Part shown: positions 34,152-62,689 of the stretch, in pieces
How the letters are laid out: each line of letters begins with the position of its first letter
How positions within the stretch are numbered: position 1 is the stretch's first letter
NCBI GenBank assembly: GCA_009823395.1
Contig: CM020503.1
Location: forward strand, 1,928,501-1,992,500
Direction: 5' to 3'
DNA: 64,000 bases
Origin: Thamnaconus septentrionalis
Taxonomy: Eukaryota > Chordata > Actinopteri > Tetraodontiformes > Monacanthidae
The notes under the pieces: model-generated
The model's input: the letters and a program-made list of their open reading frames with translations, nothing else
Database searches by the model: none
What the model was told of the DNA's origin: nothing
Program-made: the position numbers and the translations under genes

Positions 34152-37100
34152 GTGATTTTTTTTTTTTTTTTTAATTATTATTATTCATGACATGAGGTGC
34201 AACACATTTTCCACAGTCCGGTCACTCGGATCAGTGTGGCCTCGCTCTTCTTTCACAGCCTTTATTGATCCATTGATTGTTTAAATCCCCAACTTCCGAA
34301 ATGTATATTGTCATTTACAGTCAACATTCCCTCTTTTTGACTTTTCTCAACCAACACAAAAACTGCTACTGAAACGTGAGCATTTTTAGTTTATATTGTG
34401 TGCTCAAGGGTTTGATACAGGTTTGCCTGTTGATGCGATGTGTTGCCGCAGATGATAAATGACACTGCAGGGAAAGTCTCTGCATCCCACAGAGGACAGG
34501 AGCCGCATGGACAACCTGTCCAACGTCTCCCCCCAACATTTCAGCCCCGTCCTCGGCTCACCGTGGGCAGCTGGAAGCATTTTGTCTTGATTCCGTTGCA
34601 CTTTATGAATTGCCCCATTTGGGGCTCGGTCTAGACTCTGCAGCCCCTGGAGCTTCTGGTAACTGAGAGAAGGGGGGAGGTCATGAAAAAAAGGAGCTCA
34701 TTCTTCCCGGCCTTTCCTGAAGGGGAAGTGAAAACACACATTTACTCCATCACGTTTGCATGGCTGCTTGTGTGAGTGTCTCAGAGGAATCAGCCACTCT
34801 GAAAATGACTGCAGAGGGTTTATTTTCAAGCCCTGCTGTCCTTTCACCACAGTATCAGAGGGCCAAATATGATGAAGGTTACAATACTAATCCTCATGAA
34901 GGCTTAGAACAAGTCTCTGTGTGTGAGATTCATCATCCATACCTCAGGTTAGTTCAGTTTGAACTGTAATTTGAGGACAGCTTTGTTTGCCCCCTTGTGG
35001 CCGGTTGCAGTAAACCTTACCCCTCCTCTCTCGCTAGCACTGAAATCGCTGTTGCGCTAAACATTACCGAAACATAATATACACAGTGTTGACAAGACAA
35101 ATGGGGACTATTTAGTTTGACTTATGCTGCGTCTGGCCACTCGGGGGCCCATATATCAGCCAGCCATCTGGGAGCCAAAGTTTTTGAGAGCTATTACATC
35201 ATTTACCTTCCGAAACTATCACTGGAACATGCAATGTATTGGACGATTGTTACCCCATTAGTGACATAATCAAGCCTTCAATGCTATCAATCAACTTTTT
35301 AGCTAATGCGTTTCCTGAATAGCAGACTCATCCTGATATTTTGAGGATAAAATATCATTGTTTGGGATGCAGGAGCACACAAAAGATGGAATAGAATTTT
35401 TTGAGGCAACTGATTCAGTCTCTGTGTTTTAATTCTCTTTTCATCAGCACAGTGCTGAGGATGTAACATCACTGAGTAGAGCGGACTTGAATGACTTTTT
35501 CCTTCTTCCCACGTCTGTTGTTATCTCTTCCTACACTCTCACACTCTTTGCGCCCCCTTGCCAGAGCATTTTGCTGCCTTTTCTGTTCCTCACGAGCCTT
35601 TTACGGCGCATTTCACCCCTGTATATTTTGTGTGTAAGCTGTATGTCTTCTTTTCTCATGATGAACAGCATTATTTGCAAGAGATAGATCGTCGGAGGTG
35701 TGTTGGTGGGAGAATTTAGGAGCTGTGATTGCTGGGGATTGAAAGGGCCTTTCAGCATTTGGATTGGCATGAGCTTGTGTGAAGACGGTTAGCATTTTTA
35801 CAATTTGGCTGTGTTTTTCCATATAATGAGAGGTTGTCTGCTGCTCCAATATGTGAGTCTGTTGTTTTTGGCCGCCATGCAGACCAAGCGTTTTGCAGTC
35901 GCCCTGAATGATCTGTTAGTAATAAAACATATATCTGTTGTAGCTGCAGTGAAAATGTCTCCTCGTTTTTTTTTTTTTTTTCTTTCACACTAATCAGTCA
36001 GCTACAGTGTAATGCTAGTATGGAAAAGTGGGATACATTCTCGGCTGTTTGGTTGCTCTCTGTTGCCTGTATTTTAATTTTTGCCATCATTTCTCTGGGA
36101 CTGACAGGCAATAATGCCCTGCAGAAGCGAAACAACAGGTACAGCAGGTTGATGAGACTGTTTGTCTGATCTGAAAGATTTAACAGAGGCCATCAAGTCG
36201 CTTTTTGATACCTTCAGTAATATTATGACCTTTATTGAATTTAACGTTGTGTATTTTTTTCCCCCTTGGGTTCCCACTACAGCTGTGTAATTCCTCTTGT
36301 GTTCATCACCCACTCACGGAGAGCAGTTTTGTTTTTTGTTCTTTGTCGTTGCTGAGCTGAAGACTGACTAGTAGCAAGAACAAAGTCAGCTTACCCAACA
36401 AGTTCAGTGCCAAAAGAGAATGCAGTGCTTTTCTGATTTCTTCTCAGAGAATCTGAGATGAATGCTCTGCATATAATGTAGAGGGGAAGATTGCACTTTT
36501 GTAAAAACAACAACGACAACAACAACAATGTTGTTCAATATGTTAGGTCGATGTGTTAGTTGATGTTTTTGTAGGGGATCACCTGAACTCTGGAAGAGGC
36601 TTTAGGGTTCATGCCTTGTGTAAAACCCTCAGTATATTTTTGTTTTGTTAAATTTTGTTAATTCTTCACATTTTCAGCAAAAGTTTGTTTTTCATTATTG
36701 ATTAACTGCATGTCAATAGATTTAAAAAACAAATGGTTTTGTCTTAGCCACTTCCAAGGTTAATCACCGGCAGGTTCTTGTAGGGCTTCACTCTTTGTTT
36801 AGTCTCTTGCTCAGCTTGTCCCCACTCCCTCAGACACTCTCTGCTTTGCTTTCTTTGGTGCCTCTTGCCTTGATAAAAATCTGACAGCCATAAACATGGA
36901 GCTCCTTGTGGCCTACTGCTGTTGATCTGGGTGTGTGACGTGGTGCAGTAAAATTAGGTGACCGGGCCAGAAAACCAAAGGTACATGAACTTGTAACAGG
37001 CTGGCTGATTTTTCTGAGGAAAACAAACAGCCTGTGCACAAAACTGACATTACAACGTCATAAAGGAAGTTGTACTTCCTGCTGCTTAACACGACTCCCT

Positions 37101-37829
37101 CCGTGAGTTTTATGCACATTTCATACTGTGAAAGACAGCAGTCCCTTCAGTGAACTGCTGTCAAGAGGGAGTGTGGATTTATTTGATGAAGTGGGTCGTT
37201 ATTTCTGGAGACACAATCCTGTTGGTTCTTCCAAAAGTAACATTTAGATATTGGGGGAGAAGACCCAGATTCCCACAGCATAGGCAACAGCAGCTTTGGG
37301 TGTTCTGAAAGACACATTGTCAGAGAAAGGTATGCTGAACCTCCTTGCGCCGCCTTGAGGAGTTTATTTTTAAACCCTCGCAGATCAATGAGCTCCAGTG
37401 TTTGTCTCCTCGCGACACTCAAGTTCACCCCTCATTGATGGCATTCAACATAATTGTGTAACTCGATTGTCCTTAATGCTATTTGTCTAAAACACATGTT
37501 TGCTGTCGGGGCGCCCAGTCTGCACTGGGATGTCAGTGTCATCTGTGTCACTGCTGCAGAACTCTTGACCTCGTTGAGCCGCCGAGCAGGACGAATGAGA
37601 AGAGCAGTGGAGTGGTGCTGATTCCTCCTAGCTGCGGTGCGTCTTTGGCTTTGTCAATAAATAGTCAGGTGTTCATAAACGTAATAGTGACAGTGATCAT
37701 TTCTTTTGGATAAACGTACATCCACTATTAGTATCAATATTATATCTATATTAATATATCAAGAATATCCCAGTTGTGCTGCTCCAACTTATTTTTTAAT
37801 TTTGTTTCGTTTGGCCAGTGTGGGAGTTG
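34152..37829. other. Noncoding, no gene recognised
   Basis: This is AT-rich sequence with short open frames only. It would be intronic if the 34,075 exon or a psd leader exon is real. Confidence 0.4.
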
Positions 37830-38119
37830 CCAGATGATTGAGATGCTTCAGATAATCATGATGTCATGTAGCCAAAACTATCTTGGCAAAAAACATAAAG
37901 GCATGTATAGACCATGTGCGTGATAATGTGGGTGGCCAGGATTTGTGAGTGTGAAGCCTTTAATGAGATAATGTGTGAGAATGCGTGAAAACGAGGGACT
38001 GCGTTTTTTCTTTCCTTTGTTTTATGCCCCCAATGTGAGGGTGTCAGAACACGCTAATGTAGCTGCAAGATGAGACTTGTTGCCATTATTCGCCATGTCC
38101 TTCACACCTGCACTGTTTT
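37830..38119 (+). repeat. Unclassified dispersed repeat, copy 1
   Basis: It aligns by eye along its whole length with 39,118-39,399. Shared blocks include GATAATCATGATGTCATG, a GACCATGTG block and AACGAGGGACTGC. No terminal inverted repeats were found and no coding family was recognised. Confidence 0.8.
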
Positions 38120-38639
38120 TGACGTTAAACCGTTTCTGGTCGATTGAAAAAAAAAAATCGAATTTGTTTTATTTGCCCATGCGGCAGTTGAAAAAAAAAA
38201 AAGTTGATGCAACATCCTCACATCAACTCCATCAGCATTAAAGGGATACTTTTATTGCATGAAATCATAAAAATATGCAAATACATGGAAAAATAAGGTA
38301 AGTAAATAAATGAGCTGCTTTGGCCGCTGGGCCACTTGATGATAAAGTTGCTTTTTAGCCAAACAAGATGCCAGTTTTTTCTGGACACGGTTCCTGGATT
38401 TTGTAAAGACTTTTTTTTTATGAAATGTAGCGAGCAGCTTGTCTGCAGCTTGGCACATCCTTGAGACGCTGACGCCGCGCTGAATATTTTACCCGCTGGT
38501 GTCCATCAGGTTTTATGTTGATCCCATTAGGATGAGCGGCGCTCTGCCGGGCCTGCAGTCAACTTCTCTGTGTCTCGAGCCTTTGCTCCCTCCTTGGTTG
38601 CACCTCAATCAACAAGCCCACACTGACTCAGCACGCATG

Positions 38640-38768
38640 TGAGAGGCAGAGCAATGGAGAGGAGGCGGAGTTTGTGACAGGCGTGCACGCAAACGTGTGT
38701 GTGTGTGTGTGTGTGTGCGTGTGCATGCGGCTGGCTGCGCTGGTCTGACAGGTCTGCAGTGCCTCGCC

Positions 38769-38824
<56 letters not shown>

Positions 38825-38933
38825 GAGAAGGAGGCAAGAATGAGAGCGAAGCGCTGAAGGACGAGTGCGGGATGGAACTATGTGGGAGGTGTGAAATCCT
38901 GCTCAGATGAAGCAGCTGTGAGAGGAGGAGAAG
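38640..38933 (+). promoter_or_regulatory. psd: Candidate psd leader exon with (CT)n
   Basis: A GT-rich stretch and a 50-base CT tract (about 38,773-38,822) are followed by purine-rich sequence closing with a strong donor AAG/GTGAGT. Placement upstream of psd on the same strand suits a noncoding first exon. No transcript evidence is available. Confidence 0.35.
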
Positions 38934-39117
38934 GTGAGTGTGAGGTTGAGGCGAGAGTAGGAGATGAAAGATTGGGTTTGTGTGTGTGCGTGCGTGCGCC
39001 GCCTGCGTGTCTGGAGTAGAAGCCGAGCTGCCGGTGTCTCCAGCCTGCGCGTGCAGCTCGGGGTCCAACCTCCGCAGCAACACTGACGCGGCCAGATGAC
39101 AGCTCCCGCACTGCCAT

Positions 39118-39399
39118 CCAGGTGATCGAGATGCTACGGATAATCATGATGTCATGTTCTCGGGACCAACTGGGCGATGAAAACAGAGAGGACTGTATGG
39201 ACCATGTGTCTGCCGACGTGGGTGGCTGAGATTTGTCAGTGTGAAGTCTTGAAGGAGATAACGTGTGAGGGTGTGCGAGAACGAGGGACTGCATATTTTT
39301 TTTGTTTGTGCAATCCGCCCATGTGAGCTTGTCAGAACATGCCAGTGTCGCCGCAACACGAGTCAAGTTTCTGGTATCGGCCATGTCACAACTGTTTTC
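39118..39399 (+). repeat. Unclassified dispersed repeat, copy 2
   Basis: This is the partner of the copy at 37,830, about 1.0 kb downstream in the same orientation, separated by the (CT)n block. This copy is GC-richer and keeps a longer open frame on the minus strand (start MADTRNLTRVAATLACSD), which the first copy has lost to stops. Confidence 0.8.
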
Positions 39400-39719
39400 A
39401 CTGGTATTTATGGGTAAGAGTGAGTTTTTAACATTTGGGCAAAGAGTCCAAGCAATATTTAGTTTTTCACATCGCTAGTTAGGTTAGGTTGCAAAATCTT
39501 GGTTCGCAGGTGCTAGTAGTGGTTGTGGTAGTAGTAGATATTTATTAACAGGGAATACACCGCATATGTTAGCTAAATGTAGTTCAGCGTTAGTGTTAGC
39601 TGTGGCTGATGAACCATTGGATATCAGGTTGTCACTGTATTCATCTGGTGTGCTCAGTTTTCTTTGTGGTGGATTGTCTAAGGTCGTACAACAATAGTTC
39701 TGTTTTCAAATGTTCACTG

Positions 39720-40245
39720 TTGCCAGAGTAGGCGGTTTAAGTTGGACCCCAGCTGCGCTAATGAAGTCATGCGTCGCCATCGGATAGTAGAAATCTGCAT
39801 GTGCTCTCCACTAAATTACAGAAATGGGACAGATCCAGTGCAATATCAGTAGCTGCTCCTACACTGACATCATTTACTCGCTGGGTATTGGACACACGGT
39901 GCCGATAGAATTCATTGATCCCATGTTCCAGTCTATATTTTGTGCGGGACAGGGAATCCGCTGCATTGTAACGTGAGCCAATCCGGAACGAGTGAGCCGA
40001 TAGTACAACAGCTGATCATCAGTGGGTCAGCTACATGCGACCTTCGCTTGGAGATATTTCACTACCGAAACAACTAGAGTTGAGGCAAAGGCCCAGGTGG
40101 CAACTGCTGATTTAATTTACGACCTGAAGACGTTTGCTGGAAAGTTTACAGGGAGTCCCTGCCAAAACGATACAGAGCAGCAGACACCCACTTGCAACTA
40201 TGAGAATATAAATGTGGATGATATATTTTCTCAAACCTGACATGC
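39720..40245 (+). other. CpG-bearing block with two small ORFs
   Basis: An ATG near 39,824 opens about 50 codons (GQIQCNISSCSYTDIIYSLG, ending RCIVT). A second frame at about 40,022-40,240 follows, with AQVATADLIYDLKTFAGKF and ending NVDDIFSQT. Residue use looks protein-like and CpG is more frequent than around it. No family was recognised; a worn retroelement or gene copy is possible. Confidence 0.3.
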
Positions 40246-42097
40246 ACTATGGCTCTCGTGACTCTTATAGCAAAAAATATTCTAAAAGAAAAACAGGATC
40301 AACCCGTTTAGGCGCCATGGTCGCAAAATTGCGACAAGCGTCATTGCTGAATTAAGCCACTTCAGTGAAATACTAGAAAATAAACACTAATGAATTTTTT
40401 TTAGATGTGGCTTGAAAACCTGAGAAGATGATGAAAACATGGTGCCTCAGTGTTAGGAATGGTTGGTGTGTGAATATAAAGGGATGTTCTTTAAATAGCC
40501 CAGACCAAACTAAAAATAGCCCTTGTATATCAAAGAGAAGCTGTCTGGACTGAAAGTGAGGCTGTGTTGTCTGAGCATCCCCCAGGTGCTTTTATGCACA
40601 ATTTACCTCTTTCACGCTCGCTAATGCCTTGTTTCTACTTCCTGTCAAACCAATCCCAGTGTCCTTGCAGAGTTTTAGCACTGCAATGCAGACAGGATGA
40701 GCATGTGTTGGGTCTTGAAAGCAGTTTGTGTACAACTCGGGCGTAAAATATCACGCATGTTTCCTGTCAAAGCTTTGAGATCAAGGTCACGGCCACTGTG
40801 GCGATGATTGAATGGCTTCTAGAAGCATCTTTTTTAATCTTCCACTCTCTCACTCTCTCCCTGTCTCCCTCTCTCTCACACACACACACACACACATACA
40901 TACGCAATACACATTTTGGAATGAGTCACAGGTCTCTTTTGCTCCAATGTGTCTTCGGAGGCTGATAGAAGCAGTGAATGTAAACTAAGTCGTCTTTCCG
41001 GGGCTCTTTGTCTTTGCTTGGCTGCAGCAGCGAGCATGAAAATGAAGCATGAAGTCATGTTACGTTATATGTAATAATCTGCAGGTGCAACAAGCATACA
41101 GGAGCTAATATTAGCAAGAGTCCCAAGTCACTGGTATCTGTGGGACCTGACATTAGCTCAGGGTTTTAATTACCTGTGTGATTTTTAAAAGTCCCGCAGA
41201 ACAATCTGCTGGAGTTCATTCACATGTGATGTTGCCTCCATCAGCATTCTAAAGCACAAAGGCAACAATAGGATGAGTCATCAGTACCAGACCGTGGGGC
41301 ACTTCCTCAGATGCTTCCCCAGAGGTGCTGCTGGAAATTAACAAAACATTTTTTTGAAAAGCGTGTTTGATTTGATTTATGCTATGGTAATGTTTTATTA
41401 TAAGGTCACCTCAACAAAAATATTTGTATTTTCTTTAATTTTTAAAATTATAGCAGATTAAGCATTGTCCAAGTTTCAACCAGTCCCAACTTAGAGAATC
41501 TTCTAGTGTTTTAATTACAGTTACTCAAAGAATTACTTAATACGCTAGTGCCAAATGATTGCAATAAAAATTTATATATTAGAAAATTTATATATTAGAA
41601 ACAAAGGGGTTCGAATTGGGAAATGTGCAGTTTCGACTTTCACTCACCCCTTATCTTTATTTCTCTTCACTCCGTCTCTCTGCTGCTGCTGCAGAGGAAG
41701 TGTTGGGTTTCATCTTGGGACCTTTCAGTAACTCTTCTCTCCCATCAATTCCTATCCGCACACACACACACACACGTGCCATGTGCCCTCATCCACATCC
41801 GTCACCAGCGGATCGATGGATTTCGAGGGGCGCAAATGAAGTTCACCGCCATCAGCTCCGCCTGCAGTATTGATAGTGGCTGGCGTCAACCAGGAATGAT
41901 GACATGGTCCCGAGGTGAAAATCCATGTCAATGTATAAACCTTCACATTATTACATACATTCACAACGGCGTTATGTATGCAGCATCAGCAAAAACGCAT
42001 GCACAGACATCTAGATTAGAAATGGACGTACGGATGTAATTACTTTTTTTTTTTTTACACACCATCAGTTTTTGTTTTCTCTTTTTCTCATATTTAA
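40246..42097. other. Noncoding, no gene recognised
   Basis: It contains a short (CA)n at about 40,873-40,895 and a 15-base direct repeat at about 41,571-41,598. A pyrimidine tract ending CTGCTGCTGCAG near 41,694 looks like an acceptor but leads to no convincing exon. Confidence 0.4.
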
Positions 42098-42558
42098 AGG
42101 CTAAGTGTGTAATATTTGCAAATTTTGAAGAAGAAACAGCGACATCAAGTGGTTATATTTTAGAGTGCACCGTCTTTCACTTTCTTTCCCCGTTCTGAGC
42201 TTGCCAGTGGGCTACAGTGGCCTGTGCACCCAGACCTGGGTACCTTGCACGCCTTCTTCTTCGTTTGTTTATTTGAAGAAAACGAAGTCACCCGAATTAC
42301 AAACCGCAATATCAGGCAGGCCGTATTGTCCATATCCATCTTCCTTAAAAACATGGCAGTGCAAGATGGCAGCTAACTAGGAACCTCGTTATATGTATAT
42401 TCTTATATTTATATGAGAATTGTTCTTAGGGTAGGAAAATCAAATGACTTTTATTGTACTGCAATTATACATTTTTATTAATGTATTTATGGGCAGTATT
42501 TATTGGAAAGTTTTAATATAAAAATCATAAATCAAGCCAAATATTACACACCAGACCT
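42098..42558. mobile_element. 461-bp MITE flanked by TTAA (piggyBac-type)
   Basis: The ends are inverted repeats: AGGCTAAGTGTGTAATATTT at the left, and AGGTCTGGTGTGTAATATTT when the right end is read in reverse. TTAA lies directly outside both ends (42094-42097 and 42559-42562), the target duplication typical of piggyBac elements. No transposase is encoded, so it is a non-autonomous element. Confidence 0.85.
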
Positions 42559-43772
42559 TTAATAAGCTTAATGGCTAAATTGACAGCACAACAGCACAAC
42601 TACAAATAAAAACAGTATCAATACATTTTATCATTTACAAACACCAATATTATCTTTAAACTTGGCTTATGAGAACTAGTTAAGAAAAGGAACCAAATTG
42701 ATCTGAAACCTCTGAAAACAAGGACCAGACTAGGCTGGGGCAAACAGTAATTAGGGGCCGGTGGAGAGTAAGCCCAGCTCGAAATGTGTTGAATTGCGTT
42801 TGGTGTCTTTGAAGGGGTCACTGATGGAAAGTTGCCAAGTTTCTCACAAGTTCTTTTTGTTCTGTCAACTTAAATCTCCGACTCGTTCCTCTCTCTCTCT
42901 CCCACCACCGCCACCATACGTCAACTCCAATCTGTCACTGCTGGCACCCCGTTGGATTTTTCCATCCTCGTTAGCACTCAGTTTTTTTTTTCTCTCTCTC
43001 TTCTCATCTATCTGCGAAATAGACCAGTTTGGCGGCATCACTGGCATGGAAAGTAGCCACTGCATGAAGGGACAACTCTGGGAATTGGCTGAAAGTGGAT
43101 TCAATCCACTGAGGAACAAAAAAAAGACGCTTTAGTGACGTGTCCGGTGGGCGACGTGTCTCCTGCACTGAATCCCGTTTGACAAATAGAAACAGGAACA
43201 AAACAGGCTCGGGAATATTTATAGCACAAAGGAAATCTGTCAGAGGGTTTCAAAAAATGAAATCTGAGGCAGGCTAACATGGTTTCTTTGTGATTCAACA
43301 CTGCTAATTTGCAGCTGAGAGTGTTGTCTCGTTTCATTCAAAGGTTACCAGGGGCACAGTGGCTGAGCTTTCTCAATGAGTCAGAGAGCAGAGCAGAAAA
43401 AAAGCATAAGATAGGAAAACAGGAAGGAGACAAAAAAAATGAGGCCGCTAAAATACAGCTAATGACTGACTGACTATGTGTGTGTTCGTACACAGGTATG
43501 AAGAAGAGGGAGCTGCTGCTGGTGTCTCACGGGCCAGTTTGTCCTCTGGCCGGTCAGCCGCTGTGTCTCCGCTCAGCACACAGACGCTCCAGGAGGCAGA
43601 AGAAAGACCGTCTAAAAATAAACTAACACCCAACAGCAGCAGGAGGCCAAAAAAATAAATAAATAAATAAAAAGACAAGCTGGCGAGTCGAGGTCACACA
43701 GGTGCTTTTCCCTTCAGCTTTTGTCTCATCTGACCGGCGTTTTAACACCTGGCTCCGATTCCTGGTCACATC

Positions 43773-58941
<15,169 letters not shown>

Positions 58942-61018
58942 TAAGATGGGCGAGCAGACCGTGCGTGCCAGCAGTGTATTGTCCCACTGAGGGTGGCTGT
59001 CTGCTCGGCGCTCTCTGCCTGCTGGGACCAAACACCCACACCTACCCGCTCTAGAGACGTCCAATCACAGACCAGCCTGGACCCGCCACTTTCACTTCGC
59101 CCTCCGGCGACCAACAACTAATTGTTTCTGTGATGAGCAGCAATAATAATGGGGCGAAGCGCATGTTAGATTGAGGTTTTTGGATTAGCCGCAGCTATCT
59201 GCTAAAGGCTGCTGGCTTCAGTTTGTCTGGAGGTTCATCACTCAGTGCTATTACAGTGAAAACACTCATCCAGCGCGGACCACCGACGACGCTGCAGATT
59301 ACGGTGCGTGACGATGATCTGGTGTTGCAGAATTTGGAGGGGCGGCGCGCTGCAAGATGGTTTGCACGGTGCCATGCACCACTTTCCCAGAGAGTTGAAA
59401 GAGGTCAGCAGCCCTGCTGGGTGGAAAAGAAGAATGCTTGTCCACATACTTCTGGCCGCTCCGCCTGAAAGAGGGCACGTCGGGTGGACTCAGAAAACCC
59501 ACTTTTTGGGCCATAATGGAACGCGCCATTAGTTCAGTCGGTCCGCCTGCCTCCAGGGAGCCTGAGGTTGCAGTGTGGCGTTCCCACTGCAGGAGGGAGA
59601 CAGAGAGTCGCCCTGCCGCGGCTGATGGGACAGGAGTGAATTCCACGAGGTTATTAAGGGCAGATCGTATCCATGACGCCGGAGCCTTACCCCACCAGAA
59701 CTAAAACTGTTTTTCATATATTAATGCTCCCACTGATCCAGGAACCCTGTTTTTAATCAGGCTTTCCGCAGACGCTTTTATTCCCGCTCTGTCTTTTGTT
59801 CCAACTTTGGCCTTCCTTCCCCTGCAGCTGCACTTTAGTTCTCCTCCGTCTGCGCCAGCCCCACTCGCACTCGTCTCCTTATCTCGCTTCGTTAAGCCGC
59901 GGCGCCATTTAATCTGCGTCTCACTGCCACCTTTATCTACGACCTCCTACCTTCACCTCTGGTCTTGGACTCATTTTTTCCTCCTCTGTCTCTGTCTCCA
60001 CCAAAGCTCTCCTCCACCTTCTGCTGTTTGCTCCTAAAATCTTACAGCACTGATCCTAGAACAGCTTCCTTTTTCCAAAAACAATGCTTTATTTATTCTT
60101 TTTTTTCCCTCCGCCCTCTTTTGTTGTTGTACTGCTAATAAAGTAGTTCTTTTCAACTATTTCCTCCAATAAGATGGTTTGCGGACTCGAGCTGAATTGA
60201 CTTCCCATCAGTGTAAAGTCATTGATCAGGCTGCAGCTGCCTTAATTAACTGATTCATGAAAAAACCGAATGCACTTTTGCATCTGTTATGGTGATTAAC
60301 TATTTAGGAACACAAATGTTCTGCAGCATCATTGTTGTACATTTAGGGCGCAGGGCATTCTGAGCAACAACATTATTTGCAATGACAATTTTTACAATAG
60401 TGCAAAATTTACACTGTAAATGTTATATTAAAAACACTCACAGTTTTTGGCGATATAAAGACGCTGTCTGGAGAAATGCTAATGCAGCTGAGGCAGTCTG
60501 GCGATAAATCCCTGTTAGCTTGGTGATGAAGGAATAAATACAGTGAGATTCAATTAAAGCAGCAGCTGGCCCCTCTCCTTGCTGTCTCTCATTAGCCCTT
60601 CACCATTTCCTGCTTGGAAAATAGGGCCCCGTCCACCCCTCCACCCCTCCATGCCTCCATCCCTCATTTCCGCCCCTCCTTTTCTTCGTCTGTCATTTCC
60701 CTGCTGTCTCCAAGTATGTGAGATAAACGAGTGGGAGGGACCTTATTTGTATTCACATTATATCAAGCGCGCTCTTCCAGGATCAACATTTTTTTCATCC
60801 TTACTCAGTTTCCTGTGTCTGTCTCACCTAAATTTGAAAATTTGGTGAGATTATAAATGGGTTAGTTGGAAAAGGTGTTGAAGAATTTTAGTTTCTGTCA
60901 TTCTAGTAGCTCAAGTTTGGACACATTTCAACAAAAATGTCTTACACGTAGTAATCTCAAGGACTGCGATGTGTTCATTTAGAGCCACACACACAGTCTT
61001 TCACTCTTCCACTTGTCC

Positions 61019-61282
61019 GTCCATCCATTTCCTATCAACGCTTTTCCTGCTCCAAGTCACCAGTTTATCACAGAGCCGCACTCAGAGACAAACAATCATC
61101 ATTCACAGACAATTTAGAGTTGCCACTTAGCTTAATGCAGACGACTTTTGACTTTAGACTGTGTGAGGAAGCCAGAGTGCGTGCAGAGAGCCCAGGGAGA
61201 ACATGCCGCACCTGGAGAATTGAACCCACAACCTCCGTGCTGTGATGCTGTAGTTCTAACTACTGCACCACTCTGTCGCCCC
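61019..61282 (-). mobile_element. tRNA-type SINE, copy 3, worn
   Basis: On the minus strand, GGCGACAGAGTGGTGCAGTA and a GTGGGTTCAATTC box B relic precede a shortened body (ACAATTTAGAG, ACAAACAATCAT on +). It is clearly older than copies 1 and 2. Confidence 0.75.
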
Positions 61283-62398
61283 TTTTCAAATGATCAATTT
61301 GCAGAAATGTGTCAAAATACTTATGTTTCAAATCACCTTTTTTAGACCGTTAATTCAAAATCTACGTAGGCCATTGTTGAATTGTGTTCATTTTTTGTTT
61401 TGTTTTTGTTTTTCTGAAAAAAAGGCTTTAGCTCTTAAATCAATAAAGTCTGGATTTGACAGTTTGGCATTTTAGGGGTCTATCAAGTCAAGTGTCTCCG
61501 ACAGACGTTGGGCATTTGTTTGTATGAAGGCATCATCGCCCCTGACTGTTCCCCTCACCAGGCAGTGCAGTGTAATTATTTCATGCTGGCATATGCTGCA
61601 TCTTCACTCTGAGGGACGGGAAAACAAGGATTCCACGGTATTCCGCAGCTGGAGCAGAAATCCGCTGCCTGCTGCACTGGAACATGTTGTGGTGGTCTGG
61701 GGACCCGGAAGCCATCGACTGGTCCCCACCTCCTCCATTGCCATTGATTAGCTCCTCATTTCCACATTTTCTCCACAGTGGTCCAGTTGCTTCATTTGTC
61801 TTCCTCTAAAACGCTCATCACCGGCCGGCGACCCTCCCCGTCTGACAGCGGCTCAGCTTCATTAAGCCATGTGATATGTTTCCCAACATTAGCAGCACAG
61901 CAGAGCGGCCGCACTGAGCAACCAGCTGCAGTCAGCACATGAAGCCCCTTTAACCTTGGCCTGCCGCACATTATTCAACTTTCTTTGAGTGCTAGGTGTA
62001 AAAAAAAGTTTTGATATTATACATCTTGATAAAAAAAAAAAATGTTTAATAGAATAATGAGTATTCCTTTAAACTGTGAGTGCAAAAAAAGCAGCCCAGA
62101 AATTGTTAATATAATTGATGATTTAGATGATTATTTTAACGATGTAATAAGTTCATCACAGGCTGAGTGCTGTTTCTCCCCCCTCAGTCTTCACTCACAC
62201 ACAGTGCAGCATGCCTGCTTGATCTCACAAAACTAACGCCTGGACATTAATCTTCAGACGTATTCAGTGCTGCGTAAAAAGAAAGTTTAGCTCAAGCAGA
62301 GAGGTAACGTTTGCACGTGCAGTTGACTCAAACTTTCTTTTTGCAAGCAAAAGGGATCATTGACAAAGAAAGTAGCTTTAATTCAATCTGGAAAACAG

Positions 62399-62660
62399 CA
62401 ACCCAGTGGTGCAGTGGCTATCATTGTCACGTCTTAACAAGGAGGTTGTGGGTTTGATTCCCATCCGGAGTCTTTCTGTGTTGAGCTATGTTTTCCTTGT
62501 GTTTGTGTGGGTTCTCTCCAGGTCCAAATGCACGCATGCTAGGCTAACTCAGCAAATCTAAATTGTGATTCTTTTACCCGGGGAGAGAAATTGCTTGAAA
62601 TAAAAGTTTTAGGTATTGTTGGTTTAAAATTATCTGATGTGGCCCTGGTGACTTGTCCAT
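62399..62660 (+). mobile_element. tRNA-type SINE, copy 4, worn
   Basis: The head AACCCAGTGGTGCAGTGGCT and box B relic GGGTTTGATTCCC are followed by TGTGTGGGTTCTCTCCAGG. The 3' part (GATGTGGCCCTGGTGACTTG) follows an internal insertion. It is heavily diverged. Confidence 0.7.
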
Positions 62661-62689
62661 GGTCTAACTACTCCACTTCCATCCCGTGG

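Noticed and set aside
38628..39384. Long minus-strand ORFs over the second ~285-bp repeat and (CT)n tract
   Set aside because: They are made of simple repeats plus the unclassified repeat. The sister copy has stops and there is no family motif.
41616..42039. Exon-like frames after a CTGCTGCTGCAG acceptor
   Set aside because: No donor in phase, no family motif, and a CA repeat runs through them.
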